6,027 bases of DNA from Terriglobia bacterium (GTDB taxonomy: Bacteria; Acidobacteriota; Terriglobia; UBA7540). The notes beneath the pieces are model-generated. The model saw only the letters and a list, made by a program, of their open reading frames with translations. It ran no database searches and was not told the origin of the DNA. The position numbers and the translations under genes were made by a program. The stretch is taken from NCBI GenBank assembly GCA_020072905.1, contig JAIQGB010000282.1, positions 1 to 6,027 on the forward strand. Reading direction: 5' to 3'. Positions 1-5,211 of the stretch are shown here, one piece after another (the stretch's first letter is position 1; every line of letters begins with the position of its first letter).

Positions 1-2
1 GG

Positions 3-386
3 CGGCGCTCTTCGGCGTCACTCGCCCCCGCCCACCGCTGGCTGGAGCGCAACGAGTTCGTGGCCATCCTCACGGCCTCGGTGCTGCCCCCGCCCGCGCC
101 CTTCAAGGCATTCGTGTTGACTGCCGGCGCGTTGCGCGTGAACGCTGTGCGGTTCGGAGTGGCCTTGCTGGTCGGGCGCGGTCTGCGCTTCGGCGCGGAA
201 TCCCTGCTCGCGGCGCGGTACGGAGGGCAGGCGGAGGCGTACCTGAAGGCCAACTATGTCTGGGCGTCCCTGGTTGTTGCCCTGTTGGTGGTGGCGGGCT
301 CCATGGTTTACCGGCGGCTGACGAAAACGCCATCCGAGGGGCCGGCGCCGGAAGTCCCGCGCTCGTCTTCTTCCGACCCTTCCTGA
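3..386 (+). CDS. VTT/DedA-family (SNARE-associated) membrane protein, C-terminal part
   Basis: The reading frame is open from the left edge (first full codon at 3), so the true start lies outside the window; a GTG at 60 is internal and is not the start. The 127 visible residues begin with AHRWLERNEF followed by LPPPAPFKAFVLTAGALRV. This proline-rich re-entrant segment and the following hydrophobic helix, ending GRGLRFGAESLLAARYG, are typical of VTT-domain proteins of the DedA/YqaA type. Such proteins are integral inner-membrane proteins; characterised relatives act in lipid scrambling or flipping and membrane homeostasis. A last membrane segment (VWASLVVALLVVAGSMVY) is followed by a basic RRL and a low-complexity Pro/Ser cytoplasmic tail. 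The tail-encoding bases overlap the convergent hydrolase gene by 79 nt. Family assignment rests on recognised motifs; the substrate is unknown. Confidence 0.78.
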   Translation, partial: RRSSASLAPAHRWLERNEFVAILTASVLPPPAPFKAFVLTAGALRVNAVRFGVALLVGRGLRFGAESLLAARYGGQAEAYLKANYVWASLVVALLVVAGSMVYRRLTKTPSEGPAPEVPRSSSSDPS

Positions 387-1402
387 TCCTTGCCGCGTTG
401 TGGTGTGCCTGAAAAGCTGAAAGATTCCGACCGCACGCGCAGTTGCTTGTCCAGGTGGACGTCGACCACGAAGCCTCGTTTCGATAGGGCGGAGGAAAGA
501 AAGCGCAGATCGCGCAGCGTCACGTCGTAGCCATCTTCGCTTTCCGCGACGCTGTCCCAGGGAAACCGCGCAAAGTCGAGAAAGATCTTGGCGGTGCGTG
601 TCCTGAGGGCCGCCTCGAGTGGTGGTGTCGATTCCTCCTTGCGAAAGACGCGTGTATGCGTTGCGTCCACGTCGTCCGCGAGAGCGTTGGCGGCGAGGAC
701 GTGGAGGACGGAATCGGTTTCCACCACGCCTGTCCAGAGAAAAGGATTGACCGGCGTCGGAAACGCTCCCAGGCGGCGGGGGGTTTCCTGCAGATAGGTG
801 TGGGAATCGAGCAGGCTGAGCACGCGGCGGTACGCGAAGTCGCGAAGGCCCCACAAGAGGACCATGGAGGAGAGCGCGAAAATGGCCCCGCGCTGGTAGC
901 TCGGCTTCCGCGCGCCGACCTCTTCCGAAATCAGACGGAAGAGCCACGGCAGCCCGAGCCCCAGCGCCAGCAACGTTAGCAAAAGAGGGTCGATGATGAA
1001 CATGATATCCCACGCGTACCAACGTCCACTGAAAGGCAGAAAAGGCCGCACGCCGTAAGCATTGGTGAAGTCCAGCAACAGGTGGCTGCCGGTGGCAATC
1101 AATGAGCAGACAAGTAGCCAGCGCGCGTCAACCGGTGGTCCGGTTTTCTTGGCTCGCGCCCGTCGCCCCAGAAAGTAGATGGCCGCGGCGACCAGGGCTC
1201 CCAGCACGATCACACCCAGCAGGGAGTGCGTGATGCCGCGGTGGTACTCCAGGTAGGTCGCCGAACTGTCGAAGCGGGAGACCGAGTCAATGTCGGCGAT
1301 GTTCGCGCCGATGATCAGCGCCAGCGTCGCGAAACGCGTCTTGCGGTTCAGGCCGGCATGACTCATGGCCACGGCAGTCAGGGTGTGCGTGAGATTATCC
1401 AC
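308..1402 (-). CDS. Membrane-bound metal-dependent hydrolase, YdjM/DUF457 family
   Basis: A 364-residue protein read from a GTG at 1402-1400. The N-terminus VDNLTHTLTAV is where this family normally begins. A GTG at 1447 would add 15 residues (FGISIFQFPVSSFQ-like), but those are translated intergenic repeat, so the inner start is preferred; neither start has a strong Shine-Dalgarno. Visible family features are H6, an N-A-D-I-D cluster at 34-39, the HRGITHS motif at 54-60, and SHLLLDFTNAYGVRPFLPFS at 106-125 followed by WYAWDIMFIIDP. The conserved His and Asp residues are the presumed metal ligands. Hydrophobic helices lie at about 61-78, 95-110 and 133-160, with another near the middle of the protein, so it is a multi-pass membrane protein. 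The C-terminal half (after about 200) looks soluble and ends in a charged tail that overlaps the neighbouring VTT gene. YdjM and B. subtilis YfhP are relatives; the substrate is not established. Confidence 0.85.
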   Translation of the reverse strand: MDNLTHTLTAVAMSHAGLNRKTRFATLALIIGANIADIDSVSRFDSSATYLEYHRGITHSLLGVIVLGALVAAAIYFLGRRARAKKTGPPVDARWLLVCSLIATGSHLLLDFTNAYGVRPFLPFSGRWYAWDIMFIIDPLLLTLLALGLGLPWLFRLISEEVGARKPSYQRGAIFALSSMVLLWGLRDFAYRRVLSLLDSHTYLQETPRRLGAFPTPVNPFLWTGVVETDSVLHVLAANALADDVDATHTRVFRKEESTPPLEAALRTRTAKIFLDFARFPWDSVAESEDGYDVTLRDLRFLSSALSKRGFVVDVHLDKQLRVRSESFSFSGTPQRGKDQEGSEEDERGTSGAGPSDGVFVSRR

Positions 1403-1510
1403 TTGGAAACTCGAAACTGGGAACTGGAAAATCGAAATCCCAAACACTAATTCTACCGGAAGTGCGCGCGTGCAGTTTCGAATTTCTAATTTCCAGTTTC
1501 CGTTCGCTAA
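1403..1510. repeat. Intergenic pair of inverted purine-rich repeats
   Basis: The gap between the lipid kinase stop and the hydrolase start is filled by two related blocks in opposite orientation. The + strand at about 1415-1444 reads GGGAACTGGAAAATCGAAAT then CCCAAA. The reverse complement of about 1474-1502 reads GGAAACTGGAAATTAGAAAT then TCGAAACT. The arms could pair imperfectly across a GC-rich centre (GTGCGCGCGTGCAG). Similar FQFPVSSF- and FEFLISSFQ-encoding repeats are scattered between genes in many acidobacterial genomes, which is recalled general experience and not a search result. It may act as a REP-like mRNA element or simply be a mobile intergenic repeat. Confidence 0.6.
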
Positions 1511-2425
1511 TCAGGGCACGAGGATCGTCAGGGCGTCCGGAACGATCTCGAAGGTTGCCGGAAGCTCGCCGACCAATTCGCCGTCGAGTTCGAAGTGGAT
1601 CGGTTTTCCCGGCTCCTCGCCCGCGCAATCTACCTTGGAGCAGTCCACGAGCTCGACGTCCCTCAAACGCCGGTGCTGCCGCAACAGCACTGCCGCCGCG
1701 TAAAAGAAATAGCGTGCCCGGTTCGTGCTGGTAAACAGGCAGGCGGTGAAATCGGGCTTGAACAGGCTGGCGGTGGGCGCAAGCGGCAGCCAGCCGGCGT
1801 AGTGCCCGGTGCGGTGAATAACGGCGAAGGTTGCCTGCCGGTCGCGCCCGTCGCCCGTGAAACGGAAGCGTGGATAGGAATACCGCAGCGCCTGACGGAC
1901 CGCTTCCAGCGCGTAGCCGACCACTCCCCAGGACATCTTCAGTGACCAGGAAAGCCGGCGAATGATGTAGGCGTCGAGACCCACGCCGGCGACACTGATG
2001 AAGAGGCGCTGTGTGGGTTGGTGACTTGCGGCGTCCCGCCAGGCGGCTCGCCCCAAGGCGATGCGGCGGGGCTTCCAGCCGGGCAGGGCACGCGCCGCGT
2101 GAATGGGATGATGGGGAAGCCGCAGTTCCTTGCCGATGATGTTGGCGGTCCCGCCGGGAAGGATCCCCAACGTCGCACCGCCGGGAACCAGGCCGTTGAT
2201 GACCTCGTTGACCGTGCCGTCGCCGCCACACACCAGAACCAGTTGGGCGCCGTCGTCTGTCGCGGCTCGTGCAAGGTCCCTGGCGTCGCCGGGCCGGGTC
2301 GTGGCGGCGAGCGTCACCTCCGTTCCTGCACGACGCAGTTCCTCAGCCGCAGCGCGAATCTGCCTCTCGCGCCGCACCGGATGACGCCCCGCGACCGGAT
2401 TGTAGATGAGCGTGGCGCTCTTCAA
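1511..2425 (-). CDS. Diacylglycerol kinase family lipid kinase (YegS/DgkB type)
   Basis: A 304-residue protein of normal family length. It is expected to phosphorylate a lipid alcohol such as diacylglycerol using ATP at the cytoplasmic face of the membrane, recycling lipid or making phosphatidic-acid-type precursors. The N-terminal catalytic domain shows LIYNPVAGR at 6-14, the nucleotide-binding GGDGTVNEVINGL at 67-79 and LPGGTANIIGKEL at 89-101. The C-terminal beta-sandwich domain shows ISVAGVGLDA at 143-152 and ends with FELDGELVGELPATFEIVPD at 278-297, the usual DGE element. No membrane segment is seen, consistent with peripheral association. The start is TTG at 2425-2423: it is the only start codon ahead of the conserved LIYNP strand, with only a weak AGG upstream. 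A heptamer repeat array abuts this start. It is the middle of three minus-strand genes. The precise lipid substrate cannot be told from sequence. Confidence 0.92.
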   Translation of the reverse strand: MKSATLIYNPVAGRHPVRRERQIRAAAEELRRAGTEVTLAATTRPGDARDLARAATDDGAQLVLVCGGDGTVNEVINGLVPGGATLGILPGGTANIIGKELRLPHHPIHAARALPGWKPRRIALGRAAWRDAASHQPTQRLFISVAGVGLDAYIIRRLSWSLKMSWGVVGYALEAVRQALRYSYPRFRFTGDGRDRQATFAVIHRTGHYAGWLPLAPTASLFKPDFTACLFTSTNRARYFFYAAAVLLRQHRRLRDVELVDCSKVDCAGEEPGKPIHFELDGELVGELPATFEIVPDALTILVP

Positions 2426-2430
2426 AGCCT

Positions 2431-2479
2431 GAAGTATAAGGTATGAAGTAGGAAGTACGAAGCGAGAAGAGGGAACGGA
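2431..2479. repeat. Degenerate 7-bp tandem array (GAAGTAN)
   Basis: Seven consecutive heptamers are visible on the + strand: GAAGTAT, AAGGTAT, GAAGTAG, GAAGTAC, GAAGCGA, GAAGAGG, GAACGGA. The first units share the GAAGTA core at exact 7-bp spacing, and later units drift. On the transcribed minus strand this is a pyrimidine-rich (TACTTC)-like leader ending 5 nt before the TTG of the lipid kinase. Comparable TACTTC/ATACTTC intergenic arrays recur in acidobacterial genomes (recalled, not searched). It supplies no Shine-Dalgarno, so it may lower translation of the downstream gene. Confidence 0.7.
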
Positions 2480-2532
2480 GAGCGCGGTCTTTGCAAGGTC
2501 GTCGTCCCGAAGGAACGGCGAAGTCTTCCCGG

Positions 2533-2564
2533 AGCACGGAAGCTCATCCTGCCAGCTTCGTGCT
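2533..2564 (-). terminator. Strong hairpin directly after the secreted-protein stop codon
   Basis: AGCACGGAAGCT (2533-2544) and AGCTTCGTGCT (2554-2564) form an 11-bp stem with a single bulged base and a 9-nt loop. Read on the minus strand the stem starts at the base right after the TAA of the secreted-protein gene. No U-tract follows on that strand, so it is either a 3' mRNA-stabilising or attenuating hairpin or a poor intrinsic terminator. Read on the + strand it is followed by TTTACTTTT, which is terminator-like and could stop antisense transcription into the gene. Confidence 0.5.
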
Positions 2565-2951
2565 TTACTTTTGTACCGTGGGTGCCACGACGCCCGTGAA
2601 GACCTTTTTGGCGATCATGTCGCCGGATTTCTTGTCTTTCTTGGTCTGAATCCACACTTGGTCACCGGCTTTGAGCTTGTCGAAAGAGCTGGGCGCCCCG
2701 TCGTGAACAAACTTGGTTTTGTCGTTCAGTTTGATGGATTGATCCACACCGAATTTGGTTTTCTCCAGCACCAGTTCGCCCTTGTCCAGGCTTTTGATGA
2801 CACCGTAAAAGAGGTCCTGAAAGAATCGCCCGGTGGCGGTGGGATCGCCGAAGCGGGCGTTCTCCGGTTTTCCGTCCCTCGGGTACTGGGCCCAAGCGAT
2901 GGTGCTCGCCAGCAGTGAGGCAGCGAGAACGCCGATAAGAGTCTTCTTCAT
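2565..2951 (-). CDS. Small exported protein of unknown function, possible DUF5666-like beta domain
   Basis: A 128-residue protein. The first 21 residues are a clear Sec signal peptide: basic MKK, a hydrophobic core IGVLAASLLASTIA and an AWA|Q cleavage site, so the mature part of about 107 residues is periplasmic or secreted. There is no lipobox cysteine and no cysteine at all. The mature region is lysine-rich and looks all-beta: GVIKSLDKGELVLEK (50-64), a SIKLNDKTKFV strand (72-82), then LKAGDQVWIQTKKD (93-106) and MIAKKVFTG (112-120). This order (G-x-I turn, T-K-F, L-x-x-G-D-x-V) resembles the OB-like DUF5666 type of domain; that is inference only. The ATG at 2951 has a purine-rich GAGGAAAGGG ribosome-binding region just upstream. 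No specific function can be given. Confidence 0.8.
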   Translation of the reverse strand: MKKTLIGVLAASLLASTIAWAQYPRDGKPENARFGDPTATGRFFQDLFYGVIKSLDKGELVLEKTKFGVDQSIKLNDKTKFVHDGAPSSFDKLKAGDQVWIQTKKDKKSGDMIAKKVFTGVVAPTVQK

Positions 2952-2979
2952 TTCCGTTCCCTTTCCTCTTGCGGATAAC

Positions 2980-3023
2980 GCTTCCCCTTGGGGAAGCTAG
3001 CAGTCTATTCGTTTCGATGTCAA
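2980..3023 (-). promoter_or_regulatory. Candidate promoter with overlapping perfect dyad upstream of the secreted-protein gene
   Basis: On the minus strand a perfect TTGACA (positions 3023-3018) is followed after 17-18 bp by a poor -10 (CTAGCT or TAGCTT, near 3000-2994). Overlapping that -10 is a perfect 8-bp inverted repeat, GCTTCCCC-TT-GGGGAAGC, at 2980-2997. The dyad sits 29-46 nt before the ATG. A weak -10 covered by a symmetric site would fit an operator for a dimeric repressor or activator. Alternatively the dyad folds as a 5'-UTR hairpin, although a 2-nt loop would force the closing pairs open. The -35 match and the dyad are direct observations; regulation is inference. Confidence 0.5.
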
Positions 3024-3087
3024 GAAAGGCGCGGCGCGTTGTCCAATGCCGGCCGATGCCGCCACGGAATTCGTCTCGGCGGCGGAG

Positions 3088-3133
3088 TATAATCGGCAGC
3101 GAGCGCGAACTACTTTGATCGGGAATCCGAGGG
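3088..3133 (+). promoter_or_regulatory. ligA promoter -10 box and ribosome binding site
   Basis: A perfect TATAAT at 3088-3093 would start transcription near 3100, giving a leader of about 40 nt. No good -35 hexamer is present at 17 or 18 bp spacing (CGGAAT or ACGGAA), and there is no TGn extension. GAGGG at 3129-3133, 6 nt before the GTG at 3140, is a good Shine-Dalgarno and supports that start. Confidence 0.55.
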
Positions 3134-3139
3134 CTTTCG

Positions 3140-5146
3140 GTGTCCAAGACTGTCGAAAAAGAAATCGCCAAGTTGAGGGAACAAATCCGCCATCATGAGT
3201 ACCGGTACTACGTCCTGAACGATCCCGAAATCTCCGACTACGAATTTGACCGGCTCATGCGCCGGCTCCAGGACCTGGAGACCGAGCACCCGGAACTGCG
3301 CACGCCCGATTCGCCCACGCAGCGTGTGGGCGGCCAGCCCGCCGAGGAGTTCCCCAAGGTGCGCCATTCGGCCCCCATGCTGAGCCTGGACAATACCTAC
3401 TCGGTGGACGAACTCCGCGACTTCGACCGTCGCGTGCGCGAGCTTTGCGGGCGGGAGAAAATCGAGTACGTCGGCGAGCTCAAGCTCGACGGGCTCTCCA
3501 TGGCCCTGACGTATGAAGACGGCGTGCTCGCCCACGGCGTGACGCGCGGCGACGGGACGACGGGCGAAGATGTCACGACGAATGTGCGAACCATTCGCTC
3601 CGTCCCGCTGCGCATTGACGCGAAGAAACTGGACGTCATCGCCAACGCCAAGCGCTTCGAGGTGCGCGGCGAGGTCATCATGACGCGTCCGGCGTTCGAG
3701 AAGGTGAACGCCCAGCGCGAGGCGGCGGGCGAGCCCAAATTCGCCAACCCGCGCAACGCCGCCGCGGGCTCGATGCGCCAGCTCGATCCGCGCGTCGTCG
3801 CGGAGCGCCGTCTTGACATGTTCCTCTATTTCCTGGCTGTGAACGGCCGCGTGCCGTTGGGCGAACACGGGAAGACACTCGACGCGCTGGCCAAGATGGG
3901 CTTCAAAGTGAACCCTCACCGCAGGCTCTGCCGGTCGTTTGACGAGCTGCTGGCCTACATCCAGGAATGGGAATCGAAGCGCGATAGCCTCGACTACGAA
4001 ATCGACGGCATCGTCGTCAAGGTGAACGACACGCGCCTGTGGGAGGAGCTCGGGACCACGGCGAAGTCGCCGCGCTGGGCTGTGGCCTTCAAGTATCCGG
4101 CGCGCCAGGCCACTACGAAGGTCATGGACATTCGCGCCCAGGTCGGCCGGACGGGGACGCTCACGCCCGTCGCCGACCTCGAGCCGGTCGAAGTGGGTGG
4201 CGTCACCGTCAGCCACGCGACGCTGCACAACATGGATGAGGTCGAGCGGCTGGGCGTGAAGATCGGCGATACGGTCCTCATCCAGCGCGCCGGGGAAGTG
4301 ATCCCGCAGGTTGTCAAGGTGGTCAAGCCCGCGCCCGACGGCCGCGAATTCAAGATGCCCAAGAAGTGCCCGGTGTGCGGCGGCGACGTGCATCGGAGCG
4401 AGGGGGAAGTCGCTTATCGCTGCGTCAATGCTGCGTGTCCTGCGCGTTTGAAAGAATTGCTCCTCTATTTCGCCGGACGCCGCGCCATGAACATCGATGG
4501 TATGGGTGACAAGCTCGTGGACCAACTCGTGGACAAAGGGCTCGTCCACGACGCGGCCGACCTCTACAGCCTCACCCAAGAGCAGCTTGCGAACCTCGAG
4601 CGCATGGGCGAGAGGTCCGCGCAGAACTTGGTTGAGGAGATTGAAAACAGCAAAAAGGCTGAGCTGGCAAGGCTGATCTTCGCTCTCGGTATCCGCTTCG
4701 TTGGCGAGCGCACCGGACAACTGCTTGCCGACCACTTCGGCTCGCTCGACAAGCTGGCCAAGGCTTCAGAAGAAGAACTGCTCGAGGTCGAAGAGGTCGG
4801 CCCGCGCGTCGCCGAAGCGATCCTGGAATTCCTCGCGGAAAAGCGCAATCGAGATGTGATCGAAAAACTTCGCAAGGCCGGCCTGCAGTTCGAGCAGAAG
4901 AAAGCGCGCAAGGCGGAAGGCAAGCTCGCCGGCAAGCAGTTCGTCTTGACCGGAACCTTACCCACCTATTCCCGCGACGAAGCCGCGCGCCTGATCGAGG
5001 AGGCCGGCGGCCGCGTCACCGGCTCCGTCAGCAAGAAAACCGATTACGTCGTCGTCGGCTCCGACCCCGGCTCCAAACTCGACAAAGCGCGTTCCCTAGG
5101 CGTGAAAACGATCGACGAAGCGGGATTGCTGAAGCTGGTGAAGTAG
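3140..5146 (+). CDS. ligA: NAD-dependent DNA ligase LigA
   Basis: A complete 668-residue ligase, normal family length, starting at GTG 3140 with GAGGG 6 nt upstream. It seals nicks in duplex DNA using NAD+ in replication (Okazaki fragment joining) and repair. Domains in order: Ia with HHEYRYYVLNDPEISDYEFD (18-37) for NMN binding; the adenylation domain with the catalytic lysine K115 in ELKLDG (113-118) and RGDGTTGEDVT (136-146); and the EVRGEV (174-179) and DGIVVKVN (289-296) motifs. The OB fold follows, with GRTGTLTPVA (336-345). The zinc finger cysteines are C410, C413, C428 and C433. The helix-hairpin-helix region spans about 450-585, and the BRCT domain covers about 592-668 (KQFVLTGTLPTYSRDEA). 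All catalytic and zinc residues are intact. At the position of E. coli Tyr35 this protein has Phe36, a conservative change. It appears monocistronic: it has its own promoter and a terminator follows at once. Confidence 0.98.
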   Translation: MSKTVEKEIAKLREQIRHHEYRYYVLNDPEISDYEFDRLMRRLQDLETEHPELRTPDSPTQRVGGQPAEEFPKVRHSAPMLSLDNTYSVDELRDFDRRVRELCGREKIEYVGELKLDGLSMALTYEDGVLAHGVTRGDGTTGEDVTTNVRTIRSVPLRIDAKKLDVIANAKRFEVRGEVIMTRPAFEKVNAQREAAGEPKFANPRNAAAGSMRQLDPRVVAERRLDMFLYFLAVNGRVPLGEHGKTLDALAKMGFKVNPHRRLCRSFDELLAYIQEWESKRDSLDYEIDGIVVKVNDTRLWEELGTTAKSPRWAVAFKYPARQATTKVMDIRAQVGRTGTLTPVADLEPVEVGGVTVSHATLHNMDEVERLGVKIGDTVLIQRAGEVIPQVVKVVKPAPDGREFKMPKKCPVCGGDVHRSEGEVAYRCVNAACPARLKELLLYFAGRRAMNIDGMGDKLVDQLVDKGLVHDAADLYSLTQEQLANLERMGERSAQNLVEEIENSKKAELARLIFALGIRFVGERTGQLLADHFGSLDKLAKASEEELLEVEEVGPRVAEAILEFLAEKRNRDVIEKLRKAGLQFEQKKARKAEGKLAGKQFVLTGTLPTYSRDEAARLIEEAGGRVTGSVSKKTDYVVVGSDPGSKLDKARSLGVKTIDEAGLLKLVK

Positions 5147-5168
5147 GGGAGGGCTCCGCCCCCCTTTT
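5147..5168 (+). terminator. Intrinsic terminator after ligA
   Basis: Beginning right at the ligA TAG, GGGGAGGGC (from 5146) pairs with GCCCCCCC (5158-5164). The inner GGGC/GCCC stem has a 3-nt TCC loop; a single A-C mismatch separates it from an outer G-C block, and TTTT (5165-5168) follows. The position and U-run are those of a Rho-independent terminator, although the U-tract is short. Confidence 0.75.
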
Positions 5169-5211
5169 CCTGCCTTAGTATGCGTAGGTACTCGAAAGGC
5201 CACACCAACGG

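Noticed and set aside
342..351. CCGGCGCCGG perfect palindrome in the convergent overlap
   Set aside because: A 10-bp GC palindrome is unremarkable at this base composition, has no U-tract, and lies within coding sequence on both strands.
18..1022. 334-codon minus-strand open frame overlapping the hydrolase gene in another phase
   Set aside because: The Arg/Gly/Pro-rich translation lacks domains, and the hydrolase frame on the same strand carries clear HRGITHS and membrane-helix signals.
1395..2231. 278-codon minus-strand open frame inside the lipid kinase region
   Set aside because: It is an Arg/Ser/Pro-rich out-of-phase shadow of the lipid kinase; its C-terminus is translated intergenic repeat.
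3058..3083. GCCGCC...GGCGGC inverted repeat upstream of the ligA -10 box
   Set aside because: It is only 6 bp of low-complexity GC with a 14-nt spacer, which is expected by chance in such a sequence.
3110..4735. 541-codon open frame antisense to ligA
   Set aside because: It lies opposite the strongly conserved ligase coding sequence, its translation is rich in His/Arg/Val/Asp typical of the complement of GC-rich codons, and it shows no recognisable motif. It is a GC-rich shadow frame.
5176..5181. TAGTAT as a -10 box for the right-edge gene
   Set aside because: It matches the consensus at only 4 of 6 positions and its -35 position falls within the ligA terminator with no match, so no promoter is claimed.
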